Positions 9,710-19,500 of a stretch of DNA of 64,000 nt are shown in pieces. A model generated the notes under the pieces. The model was not told the origin of the DNA. It did not search any database and was given only the letters and a program-made list of their open reading frames with translations. The position numbers and the translations under genes were made by a program. Positions within the stretch are counted from its first letter, which is position 1; each line of letters begins with the position of its first letter. The stretch spans positions 1 to 64,000 of the forward strand of contig CAZXIN010000025.1 in NCBI GenBank assembly GCA_964640795.1. Reading direction: 5' to 3'. This DNA comes from M269 sp964640795. Lineage in GTDB: Bacteria > Pseudomonadota > Gammaproteobacteria > Enterobacterales > Alteromonadaceae.

Positions 9710-11056
9710 TTACAGGCCAGATTTCAAGTGATCAGCGACTAAAAAGGCTAACTCAAGCACTTGATCAGCATTTAAACGAGGATCACATTGCGTCTGATAA
9801 CACTCAGCCAAATCTTCATCACTAATTTTATACGCACCACCTGTGCACTCAGTCACGTGTTGCCCAGTCATTTCAAGATGAATACCGCCAGCGTGGGTAC
9901 CTTCGGCTCTATGCGCCGCGAAAAATTGCTGTATCTCACCGAGAATATCGTCAAAGTTCCTTGTTTTATAGCCACTAGACGCTTTTGTTGTATTCCCATG
10001 CATAGGGTCAGAACTCCACACTACGTGGCGCCCTTCTTCTTTCACCCGCTTCAATAACCGAGGAAGGTTCTTCTCTAGGTTATTAACGCCCATTCGCGTT
10101 ATAAAAGTCAGCCTACCAGGATCATTGTCAGGGTTTAAAGCATCAATAAGACGAATAAGTTCATCTTCATCCATGGTCGGCCCAACTTTAACCCCGATAG
10201 GGTTATGAATGCCCTTAAAGAACTCAACATGAGCATGATCAAGTTGACGTGTTCTCTCACCTATCCAGAGCATGTGCGCAGAACAGTTGTACCATTTCCC
10301 CGTTAAGGTATCGACTCTCGTCAAGGCTTGCTCATAGTTTAATAGCAAAGCTTCATGAGAGGTGTACAAGCTGGTTTCATGCAAGGGAGGATTGTTTTTC
10401 GCATTTATCCCTACGATATCCATAAAGGCCAACGCATCCTGAATTCTATAAGCAACATCCTGATAACGTTCTTTCAGAGGATTATTTGCAACAAAGGCCA
10501 TATTCCACCGATTAACCTGATTCAAATCAGCCAAACCACCTTGTGCAAATGCTCTAAGCAGGTTCAATGTAGATGCACTTCTATAATAAGCATCTAGCAT
10601 TCTATTCGGATCCGGCTCTCTGGCTTCCTGTGAGAGCTCAAAGCTATTGATAATGTCGCCACGATAACTTGGGTATTCAACACCATTGATAATTTCAGTG
10701 TCTGATGAGCGTGGTTTTGCATATTGTCCAGCCATACGTGCTACTTTTGTAACGGGGCAGCGGCCAGAAAAAGTTAAAACGACAGCCATTTGAAGAATGA
10801 CTTTGAACGTATCACGTATCTTGGGCGCATTAAATTCGCTAAAAGATTCAGCACAATCGCCACCTTGCAACAAAAAGCCTCGACCTTGCGATACTTCACC
10901 CAACTCTTTATAAAGCGAGCGTGTTTCTTCAGCAAAAACTAACGGTGGATTGCTTGATAATTTCTGTTCTACATCCTTCAGTAGTGACTGATCTTTGTAT
11001 GTAGGTTGTTGTAAAATTGGCAGCTCGCGCCAACTTGAGGGTTGCCATTGGCTCAC
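9710..11056 (-). CDS. Class II 3-deoxy-7-phosphoheptulonate synthase
   Basis: A 448-residue enzyme condensing phosphoenolpyruvate and erythrose 4-phosphate, the first step of the shikimate pathway. It is the plant-like class II type: GFLLQGGDCAESF, KVARMAGQYAKPRSS, VGPTMDEDELIRLID, WSSDPMHGNT and GGIHLEMTGQHVTEC are all present. The length fits the class. Many gammaproteobacteria use class I enzymes (AroF/G/H), so the class II gene may be the main one or an extra copy; that cannot be decided here. Confidence 0.95.
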   Translation of the reverse strand: MSQWQPSSWRELPILQQPTYKDQSLLKDVEQKLSSNPPLVFAEETRSLYKELGEVSQGRGFLLQGGDCAESFSEFNAPKIRDTFKVILQMAVVLTFSGRCPVTKVARMAGQYAKPRSSDTEIINGVEYPSYRGDIINSFELSQEAREPDPNRMLDAYYRSASTLNLLRAFAQGGLADLNQVNRWNMAFVANNPLKERYQDVAYRIQDALAFMDIVGINAKNNPPLHETSLYTSHEALLLNYEQALTRVDTLTGKWYNCSAHMLWIGERTRQLDHAHVEFFKGIHNPIGVKVGPTMDEDELIRLIDALNPDNDPGRLTFITRMGVNNLEKNLPRLLKRVKEEGRHVVWSSDPMHGNTTKASSGYKTRNFDDILGEIQQFFAAHRAEGTHAGGIHLEMTGQHVTECTGGAYKISDEDLAECYQTQCDPRLNADQVLELAFLVADHLKSGL

Positions 11057-11322
11057 GTATATTCCTTCGAATTTAATTTAGTCAAACTAGCCTGTGTTAA
11101 ATCTATTACTCGATAATACAGCGTAATATTGAACATTAAAGTGAGTGTAATATTCACTCTCTTGCTGAGCATTTATAACGACTTAGTGTATAGGCAAGTG
11201 ACAGTATTTTATCAGGATTGCTATGTATTTCCTGCGGAGTTTATCGGTCTTGTGCAAATTTTCAATATCAAATAAATCACAAATGTATAAATATTTAACC
11301 CAAAATTAAAACAATTCTGGTT

Positions 11323-12072
11323 TTATATGGGAGATGTAGAGAAGTAACGCAAACCACAGCTATCCGATGTGATATTTATCCGGCAATCAAAAACCTCTCT
11401 TAGCTTCTTTTCTTCCAGCACTGCCACTGTTTTATCAGCAGCTTGCAACTTCCCATTTTTCATTAGCCAAACGTAATCAGCGTATTGTTCACAAAGATTT
11501 AGATCATGTTGACTGACAATGACAAGGTTACCTTTGTGGGCTAACGTTTTGAGTAAGCCGCACAATAAATGCTGATGCTTGAAATCGAGCCCTTGAAAAG
11601 GTTCATCAAATAGTACCAAACCAGAACCATTTTCCATTACCTGCCATACAGGCATTAACGTTCGCGCGATATGCACACGTTGCCGTTCACCACCAGACAA
11701 TGTATTCATAGGACGAGACAAAAATGCGCTCACTTCCAAGGCAGATTCAAGCTGATTAGGTAAAATTGAAAAGCTTTGATAAAAAGCCAAACTTTCCTGA
11801 ACAGTTAAAGAGAAGGTTGTTTGGACCGATTGCTCCAAATACGCTCTAAACTGACTAAGCTGACTTAACGTAAAGTCTTTAATGTCGGTACCATTGATCG
11901 ACACTTTACCTTGAACAGGTTCGATAAGCCCTGAAATGACAGAAAGCAAAGAGGATTTTCCTGCCCCATTGGTGCCAAGTAAATGCACAAAATTCCCAGC
12001 ACTTACATCGACACTTACATTAGTCAAACGTTGCGATAAAGTCACATTGTCAAGCTGCAGTGATATTGTCAT
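11323..12072 (-). CDS. btuD: Vitamin B12 ABC transporter ATPase
   Basis: A 249-residue ABC ATPase. Walker A is GTNGAGKSS (residues 33-41), the signature is LSGGERQRVHIARTL, Walker B is GLVLFDEPFQGLD, and an H-loop is in VSQHDLNL. The overlap with the FecCD-type permease upstream (ATGA) and the overall pattern fit BtuD. An iron-siderophore ATPase of the same superfamily is the main alternative. No periplasmic binding protein or outer-membrane receptor is nearby. Confidence 0.8.
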   Translation of the reverse strand: MTISLQLDNVTLSQRLTNVSVDVSAGNFVHLLGTNGAGKSSLLSVISGLIEPVQGKVSINGTDIKDFTLSQLSQFRAYLEQSVQTTFSLTVQESLAFYQSFSILPNQLESALEVSAFLSRPMNTLSGGERQRVHIARTLMPVWQVMENGSGLVLFDEPFQGLDFKHQHLLCGLLKTLAHKGNLVIVSQHDLNLCEQYADYVWLMKNGKLQAADKTVAVLEEKKLREVFDCRINITSDSCGLRYFSTSPI

Positions 12073-13034
12073 TTTTGTGCGTACTTCAGTAAGGAATACA
12101 AAAATACTGGGCCACCAATTGACGCTGTTAACATAGATACGGGCACCGAAACACCGCCAAACAACTCAGACACACAGACCACAAGTAACATCAAAATTGC
12201 ACCACATAAGGCCGATGCTGGAAGAATAAAACGGTTGTCATGTCCCATGAAATTACGTAGCAAGTGAGGAACCAACAACCCTACAAAGGCAACAGAACCT
12301 GCTAACGAAACTGCAATAGCGACTAGAAAAGCACATAATAATAGCTGTTTTTTGAAAAAGCTTGTCACATTGAGACCTTTCAATTGTGCACTATTGTCAC
12401 CGAAATAGAGCCAATTCAGTTGCTCTCCGTTAGATAAGACAATAGACAATGCGACAGCACACATAACAAACCCAATAACAGACAGTTTTAGATCAGCCTG
12501 ATGTAAACTTCCCATCAACCAGAACGTTAAGTTCCTTAGGGATTGTGCGTCCGAAAAGAAATACAACCAGGCGATAACAGCACCTGACAATGTTGATATT
12601 GCGATACCTGCCAGAATAACACCTGTGCCTGAGAGTCCACTGTATTGCTTTGATAATTTATAAATAACATATGTTGATACTAAGGCCCCCATAAAGCACA
12701 CAATAGGTAAGCCATAAGCCACAGAGTATCCGCTAACGCTAAATCCTGTTAGTAGAAAAATGGCTGCTGAGAGACTGGCGCCACTACTAATACCGATAAT
12801 ACCGGGATCAGCTAATGGGTTTTTCAATAAAACTTGGAGTATCGCAGCGCTAACTGCTAGCGCACTGCCAACTATCAAGGATGTTAAAACCAGTGGTACG
12901 CGTAACTTAATAAAGATTTGTTGTTCAACCCTACTATCAAATAGTAAAGGTAGATCATGCATTAGTACCCATGAGCTCAGCGTTATTAACAATGCACTCG
13001 ATACAATAATAAACGCGTTAGCATGGCGCGTCAC
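12069..13034 (-). CDS. btuC: Vitamin B12/FecCD-type ABC transporter permease
   Basis: A 321-residue inner-membrane permease of the FecCD/BtuC family with 9-10 hydrophobic segments. Typical motifs: LLKNPLADPGIIGISSGA at about 68-85, GLNV before the coupling region, and GLLVPHLLRNFMGHDNRFILP near the C terminus. Family members usually run 320-350 residues. It overlaps btuD by 4 bases and follows the LMW-PTP gene by 3 bases. B12 rather than iron chelate is my preferred substrate, but this needs phylogeny. Confidence 0.82.
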   Translation of the reverse strand: MTRHANAFIIVSSALLITLSSWVLMHDLPLLFDSRVEQQIFIKLRVPLVLTSLIVGSALAVSAAILQVLLKNPLADPGIIGISSGASLSAAIFLLTGFSVSGYSVAYGLPIVCFMGALVSTYVIYKLSKQYSGLSGTGVILAGIAISTLSGAVIAWLYFFSDAQSLRNLTFWLMGSLHQADLKLSVIGFVMCAVALSIVLSNGEQLNWLYFGDNSAQLKGLNVTSFFKKQLLLCAFLVAIAVSLAGSVAFVGLLVPHLLRNFMGHDNRFILPASALCGAILMLLVVCVSELFGGVSVPVSMLTASIGGPVFLYSLLKYAQK

Positions 13035-13037
13035 TGA

Positions 13038-13505
13038 TTATACGGACACTTTGTCGAGCAATCCATCAGAGGCTTTCTCAATTAAATCTAACACTAATTC
13101 AAACCCCTTCCCTCCACCATAATATGGGTCAGGAACTTCATCAAAATTGGCATCAGTATAGCTAAGCATCAATGAAACTTTATATTTCAATGATTCTGGG
13201 CATAATTTCAATAAATCGTCTAAATTCGATTGGTCCATAGCAATAACATAATCAAACTTCGAAAAATCCTCTACCACTACCTTCCTGCTCTTTAGACCTT
13301 TAAAATCATATCCTTTGGCCATACCCACCTGTTGACTACGTTTGTCGGGTGCATGACCTTTGTGATGACCTATAGTGCCAGCTGAATCAATGATGAAATC
13401 AAGCGCTCTTTCTTTTGCTTTCTTTTTAAATACAGCTTCTGCTGTAGGCGAACGACATATGTTGCCCATACAAACGAATAAAAATGATGTTTTTGGTTGG
13501 TTCAT
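13038..13505 (-). CDS. Low-molecular-weight protein tyrosine phosphatase
   Basis: A 155-residue cytoplasmic phosphatase. The P-loop CMGNICRSP (nucleophile C12, R18) lies at the N terminus and the general-acid loop DPYYGG about residue 130, both as in LMW-PTPs. Gly-Lys-Gly after the acid loop is also typical. It is the first gene of a tight operon with btuC and btuD. The link between a phosphatase and cobalamin import is unexplained; a phosphatase with a small-molecule or protein-Tyr substrate is equally possible. Confidence 0.92.
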   Translation of the reverse strand: MNQPKTSFLFVCMGNICRSPTAEAVFKKKAKERALDFIIDSAGTIGHHKGHAPDKRSQQVGMAKGYDFKGLKSRKVVVEDFSKFDYVIAMDQSNLDDLLKLCPESLKYKVSLMLSYTDANFDEVPDPYYGGGKGFELVLDLIEKASDGLLDKVSV

Positions 13506-14010
13506 GTTGATTTAGTAAAAATGGACATTAGCTGGGTTTTGGTGCGTGCTATGTTAATTCATTCACTCACATATTTCTCCAACAATATTACCCTTTGTTT
13601 ATTCCTTGTTATCAATGATACCTAACGAAGTGACTGCTTAGAAATCCTGAAAAGTACCTTAACAAAGCATGCTCTTGAAGGACGGTTGATTATCTTGGTT
13701 GATGAATGTCTTCGCATCCAGTGCTTCCTTCTCTGTGCAAAGGTTCACCAGCAAAAGCCATCATTGACGAAAATGTACAGACAACAATAAACAGTTTTAG
13801 AAAGTGTTTGGTGTTAAACATTAAAATACCTTTACGTCATTCGTTGTTTGATACGTAAACAACAGAGCAAAGGTCATGCCTAAAATTAATTATATAATAT
13901 TCATATAGTTACAATAGTTTGGAAGTTATTCGAGGCTTGTTTCATCGCTTAATTGGTCAAAAACACAATATTTTCGTAAAAGCATTAAAGATAATCATCA
14001 CGCTCGATAC
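13506..14010. other. Gap with one small ORF
   Basis: About 500 bases between the phosphatase and the dipeptidase. It holds a 43-codon ORF for a secreted peptide (13690-13821) and a fragment at about 13608-13640 resembling one end of the MITE found at 60249. I see no B12 riboswitch core, tRNA or clear terminator. Confidence 0.5.
13690..13821 (-). CDS. Predicted 43-residue secreted peptide
   Basis: A short ORF with ATG at 13821 and an AAAGG ribosome site seven bases upstream. The product starts MFNTKHFLKLFIVVCTFSSM, a good signal peptide, and a cleavage site is expected after AFA. The mature peptide would be only about 19 residues (GEPLHREGSTGCEDIHQPR), with one Cys. It is monocistronic. Family unknown. 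It could also be the start of a gene that has lost its 3' part, since nothing continues in frame. Confidence 0.5.
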   Translation of the reverse strand: MFNTKHFLKLFIVVCTFSSMMAFAGEPLHREGSTGCEDIHQPR

Positions 14011-15183
14011 TTACTCAGGAAGGTTTTCTAAAAGAAAGTTAAGCATATTACCCCCCATTACTTTTACAATATCTTCATTTGATAAGCCGATATCCATCAA
14101 CGCTTGAGTCAGATAAACCATGTTACTGGTATCAAAAGGCACTTGGGTTGAACCGTCAAAGTCTGAACCTAGTGCGACATGATCAGCACCAACTAATTGA
14201 ATACCATAACTGATCGACTGAGCGATATGATTCATGCTTGCTTCACAAACCGCACCATCCCAATAACCAACAGCGATTAACCCTCCTCTCGAAGCAATTT
14301 CTTGCATAAGTTCATCAGAAATGTTTCTCGCTGATGCGCAATCTCCATAAAAACCTGTATGACTGACAACGAGTGGTTGTGAAGTTATGCTCAATACGTC
14401 TTTCACTAATTGTTCTGAGGAATGAGCAACGTCGATAATAATATCCAAGTCATCCATTTTCTCTATAACTTGCTGGCCAAATTCAGTTAGACCATGACCA
14501 GAAACACCATGTAGAGAACCTCCTAACTTATTATCAAAAAAATGCTGCAAGCTCATCATTCTAAAGCCGTTATCGTATAAGCGTTGAATATTGTTTATGT
14601 CGCCGTCTAATGCATGCGAACCCTCGGTACCTATCATGGCACCAACAAGGTTTGAATTTGATTGTCGATGTTCTAAGAACGTATCAAGAGAGCGCTTAGA
14701 TGAAATAACAAAAAGATCTTCAGGGTACTCGGCTGCCCATTTATGTATTTTTGACGACATGTACAAAGCCCGTTCAGTCAAGCTATTCCATGCTTTAAAA
14801 GGCCAAAGGCTCACCATGGCAAGCAAGGTAATATCATCACTTGCATCGGCTTCATTAGAGTCATAATTCAATCCACTAGGCGCTTTAGTGACGGTAGTAA
14901 ACATTTGGATTGCAACATTACCTTGTTGCAGACGAGGAACATCCATATGGCCTCGTTTGTTCTCTTTCATTAAATTACGGGGCCACATTAAGCTATCACT
15001 GTGCCAGTCTCCAATAAACAAGGTTTCATGCAAAGCCTTTGCCTCTGGGGACAATGTCGGTAATTCTGGATTACTGACTAGGGTGTTTTTTTGTGCATCT
15101 ATATGACTTGGGAAATAAGTAAAAAATGCGATTAATACCAAAAGAAGAACCAAGGGAATGAATTTGAAAACTCTCTTGAACAT
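14011..15183 (-). CDS. Membrane dipeptidase (peptidase family M19)
   Basis: A 390-residue metallodipeptidase. The binuclear zinc ligands are in GDWHSD (H61, D63), GTEGSHAL (bridging Glu), DVAHSS and VVSHTGFYG, and a Gly-rich GSDFDG motif lies near the end. An N-terminal hydrophobic segment (residues about 8-24) anchors or exports it, so it works in the periplasm on dipeptides. The start is ATG at 15183: AGGAGG lies five bases upstream; the GTG two codons earlier overlaps that site. It ends in a gap with no terminator seen. Confidence 0.93.
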   Translation of the reverse strand: MFKRVFKFIPLVLLLVLIAFFTYFPSHIDAQKNTLVSNPELPTLSPEAKALHETLFIGDWHSDSLMWPRNLMKENKRGHMDVPRLQQGNVAIQMFTTVTKAPSGLNYDSNEADASDDITLLAMVSLWPFKAWNSLTERALYMSSKIHKWAAEYPEDLFVISSKRSLDTFLEHRQSNSNLVGAMIGTEGSHALDGDINNIQRLYDNGFRMMSLQHFFDNKLGGSLHGVSGHGLTEFGQQVIEKMDDLDIIIDVAHSSEQLVKDVLSITSQPLVVSHTGFYGDCASARNISDELMQEIASRGGLIAVGYWDGAVCEASMNHIAQSISYGIQLVGADHVALGSDFDGSTQVPFDTSNMVYLTQALMDIGLSNEDIVKVMGGNMLNFLLENLPE

Positions 15184-15237
15184 TACCACCTCCTGTAAAC
15201 TTTTCTCGTTAACCTAGATTCAGGGTAGTTCGATCAC

Positions 15238-16341
15238 TCATAGTGACTTCCCGTTTTCATCGAATACATGTATGTATTTTGATGGAAAATCTAAAGACAC
15301 AGCTTCACCAGTAGAAACGGATTGCAGCTTATTCATTCTTACCTGAATCAAATCGCCGCTTAGCTCTAGCCTGATAAAAGCGATAGAGTCTGATCCCAAA
15401 TAATCAATACTCTCAACAACCCCTTTCAGCCCGCCTGATTCATCAATTTTCACATGTTCAGGCCTAATACCTATAAACACTGAGTTATTCATAGAAGGCG
15501 TGCCGTTAGACAAGCTTAGTGAGGCTTTCTCCATAAAGATAGGTTGACCATCGCCATTAACGACAAAATAGTTATCATTATTCTTGCTCAATTTTGCTGA
15601 TATAAAATTCATAGGCGGTGAGCCTAAAAAGTTTGCAACAAACTTCGTATATGGTTTCTCATAAAGCTCCTGAGGAGTCCCTATTTGCTCAATTTTACCT
15701 TTATTCATGACAACCACTTTGTCTGCCAGTGCCATAGCTTCTTGCTGATCATGCGTCACATAAATTGTTGTTGATTGATAAAATCGATGATATTCCGCGA
15801 TTTTAAGCCTCAATTTCATTCGTAGTGATGAATCTAAGTTCGATAACGGCTCGTCAAATAGCAAAACCTTTGGTTGCACTATGAGTGCCCTACCAATAGC
15901 GACTCTTTGCTGTTGTCCTCCAGATAACTGTTTAGGGTAATACTCAAGAATGTTTTCCAATTCTAATATGTCTGCAATGCTGTTAACTCTTTCTTTTATC
16001 TCACCTGTACTGTATTTCTCTCGATAACGAATCCCGAAGGCAATGTTTTCAAAGACATTTAAATGAGGGTATAAAGCATATGACTGAAAAACCATACCTA
16101 CATTTCTGTCGCCTGTAGACACGTCATCAACAATGTCGTTGTCAAACAGAATGTGGCCAGCATCATGCTTCTCTAAGCCACTGATAATCCTTAGCAAAGT
16201 CGATTTACCTGTTCCCGAAGCTCCCAGTATGACAAGAAAATCACCTTGTTCTACCTTAAGGTTAAGGCTATCCAGTACAACATTGTCTTTACCATTATGT
16301 ATAAAGGATTTTGTTAGGTTTGAAATTTCTATACTGGACAT
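15238..16341 (-). CDS. MalK/UgpC-type ABC transporter ATPase (orphan)
   Basis: A 367-residue ABC ATPase of the CUT1 sugar-importer type. Walker A is GASGTGKST (40-48), then LSGGQQQRVAIGRAL, VLLFDEPLSNLD and VTHDQQEAMALAD. A C-terminal TOBE/OB domain from about residue 240 contains FIGIRPEHVKI. Such ATPases normally work with two permeases and a binding protein, none of which is within this window. It may serve several importers, as MsiK-like ATPases do, or be left over. It is 48 bases upstream of the M19 dipeptidase, same strand, so possibly cotranscribed. Confidence 0.87.
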   Translation of the reverse strand: MSSIEISNLTKSFIHNGKDNVVLDSLNLKVEQGDFLVILGASGTGKSTLLRIISGLEKHDAGHILFDNDIVDDVSTGDRNVGMVFQSYALYPHLNVFENIAFGIRYREKYSTGEIKERVNSIADILELENILEYYPKQLSGGQQQRVAIGRALIVQPKVLLFDEPLSNLDSSLRMKLRLKIAEYHRFYQSTTIYVTHDQQEAMALADKVVVMNKGKIEQIGTPQELYEKPYTKFVANFLGSPPMNFISAKLSKNNDNYFVVNGDGQPIFMEKASLSLSNGTPSMNNSVFIGIRPEHVKIDESGGLKGVVESIDYLGSDSIAFIRLELSGDLIQVRMNKLQSVSTGEAVSLDFPSKYIHVFDENGKSL

Positions 16342-16533
16342 TGATATATCAGGATGAACAACAGATTGAGTTAGTTAACACCAGTATACCGATAAATGTG
16401 TTCATTTCAGTCAACTTTTCTGCACAAATCTCACCACTAACAACAACGGTTAGGCCACTAGAAATTTATCAGTTTTGGTATAACCTAAATGGTGAAAAAA
16501 TAATAATGCCGTAATGGACCTATAAGGAACCTC

Positions 16534-19500
16534 ATGATTAAACTTTCTCCGCTAGCATTAGCTTTATCGATTGCTATCAGTACGCTGTCACCAGCTTTAT
16601 CTGCGCAAGACTCAGACAAACCCAAAGTAGATGCTGAAATTTATAAGAGCATATCATTGCGTAACATGGGGCCTGCCGTTACTGGTGGCCGTGTCAGCGA
16701 TTTTGCTGTCAACTCGGCAAATCCCGCTGAATACTATGTTGCTACTGCTTCTGGAGGATTATGGAAAACAACAAACTCTGGTGTGACTTGGGAAACGAGT
16801 TTTGATGGAGAAGCCAGTTATTCCTTAGGTGATGTAACTCTGGATCCGAATAATTCGAACACGGTTTGGGTCGGCACGGGTGAAAACAACTCACAACGTT
16901 CTGTTGCTTATGGTGACGGTGTTTATAAATCAGTAGACGGCGGTAAAAGCTGGAACAACGTCGGTTTAAAAAACTCAGAACATATTGGCCGAATACTTAT
17001 TGACCCACGCCAATCAGACACTGTCTATGTTGCAGCTCAAGGTCCGTTATGGAATAAGGGGGGCGATCGTGGTGTCTTTAAAACGACTGACGGCGGCATA
17101 ACTTGGGATAACGTTTTAGAAATCAGTGAACATACAGGGATCAATGATATCGCTTTTGATCCAAGCAACCCTGATGTTATTTATGCGACCTCTTACCAAC
17201 GACGACGACATATATGGACTCTTATCAACGGTGGTCCTGAGTCAACCATTTATAAAACAGTAGATGGCGGTAAAACTTGGAATAAGATCAATAAGGGGTT
17301 ACCCAGTGTCGATTTAGGCCGTATTGGTATCGCCGTAGCCCCAAGTAATCCCAGCAAGATCTATGCAATCGTTGAGGCAGCAGAAGGTAAAAGTGGCTTT
17401 TATCAATCAAGTAATGGTGGAGAGAGCTGGAACAAACAAAGTGATTATGTCTCTGGTAGCCCACAGTACTATCAGGAAATTGTCGTCGACCCACGTAACG
17501 AAAATCGAGTTTACTCTCTCGATACTTATATGATGGTAACCGAGGATGGCGGTAAAAACTTCAAGCGTGCTGGCGAAAGTAATAAACATGTCGATAATCA
17601 TGCGTTATGGATAGACCCCAATAACACCAATCATTTACTCAACGGTAATGACGGCGGTGTTTATGAATCTTGGGATCGTGCAGCGAATTGGACCTTTAAA
17701 AACAATATGCCGCTAACCCAATTTTATAAAGTTACGGTAGACAACGATTATCCTTTTTATAATGTATTCGGCGGCACGCAAGATAATGCTAGCTTGGGTG
17801 CCCCACACAGAACAGCTCACTCTTCAGGGATCCGTAATAGCGATTGGTTATATACTCAATTTGGGGATGGTTTTAAAACCGTTATCGATCCAGAAAACCC
17901 CAATATCATCTATTCACAATTCCAATATGGTGGTTTAGCGCGTTACGACAAACAATCCGGTGAAAAAATGCAAATCCAACCTATATCTCCGGACGTTAAT
18001 GAAGCACAACGCTTTAATTGGAATTCTCCATTAATGATAAGTCCTCACAATAACAAACGTTTGTACTATGCATCACAGCGCGTATTCAAGAGCGACGACC
18101 GAGGCGAGTCATGGACAGCTATCAGTGGAGATTTATCAAGAAACATTGATCGCAATAAGCTTCCTGTGATGGACAAAGTATGGAGTGTCGACTCTGTTGC
18201 TAAAAACCGTTCTACCTCTTTTTATGGTTCGGTTATTGCGTTGACAGAGTCACCTATCAAAGAAGGACTTTTATATTCAGGTTCGGACGACGGTTTAATT
18301 CAAGTAACTGATAATGGCGGTGAGAGCTGGCGTAAGACCAAATTACCCAAGCAAATACCAGACAATGCTTATGTGAGTGACTTAGAGGCATCACTCTTTG
18401 ATACTAATACCTTATTTGCCACTTTTGATAATCACAAAAAAGGTGACTTTAAACCTTATGTTTTTCGTACCGACGACAAAGGGAAAAAATGGGTTGATAT
18501 CACAGGTGATTTACCGGAGCGAGGGACGGTATACACCATTGTCCAAGATCACGTAAACAAAGACTTATTATTTGTCGGTACTGAATTTGGCGTTTTCTTT
18601 ACGCAAAATGGCGGTGAGAACTGGGTTCAACTGAAGTCCGGTATTCCTACAATTGCAATTAGGGACATGGAAATACAAAGACGGGAAGGTGATCTGGCTT
18701 TAGCATCTTTTGGCCGAGGATTCTTTATCTTAGACGACTACACACCGTTGAGAGAAAATGCGGCTAATGTCAAAAAATCTGATGCAACTCTCTTTCCTGT
18801 TAGAAAAACGCTTCAGTTTGTTGAATATAACCCTCTTGGACTTCCTGGGAAATCAATGCAAGGGTCTGATTATTATATCGGGGAAAACCCTGAGTATGGC
18901 GCAACATTCAGTTACTACGTGAATGATGAGTTTAAATCCTTAAAATCCATACGCCAAAAGGAAGAAAAGGCTTTAATAAAAGACGGAAAAGACGTTTTCT
19001 ACCCTTCTTGGGATGCATTGAAGGAAGAAGACTTAGAGCCTGACTCTAAACTCATATTCACAGTTCGTGACTCAGATGGAAACCTCGTTAGACGAATACC
19101 TACCAAGGCAAAGAAAGGCTTTAATCGTTTAAATTGGGATTTACGCTACCCCGGTTTTAATCCGATTGATGCCAGTGGAGATAACGATTCGGGACCATTG
19201 GTCGTTCCTGGTACATATCAAGTAACTCTATCTAAGCTTGTTAATGGTATTGAAACCGACTACGGACAAAGCCAAAGCTTCGAAGTTGTTGCCATAGACA
19301 ATAGAACGTTTCCAAGTAATGATCGTAAATCAGACTTGGCATTTGATATGAAAGCAGGACGTTTAAACAAGGCGATATCTGGTGCGGCTAACTTCTTGAA
19401 TGAGCTCGAAAAGCGCATTGATTTTGTAGCGGCAGCGACAACAGAAACCTTAAATGTTGATCAAAATATGCTGGGTAAAGCGGACGTTATGCGCAGAACA

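Noticed and set aside
13506..13600. Cobalamin riboswitch upstream of the btuCD operon
   Set aside because: I looked for the conserved core and for hairpins typical of the B12 box and found none.
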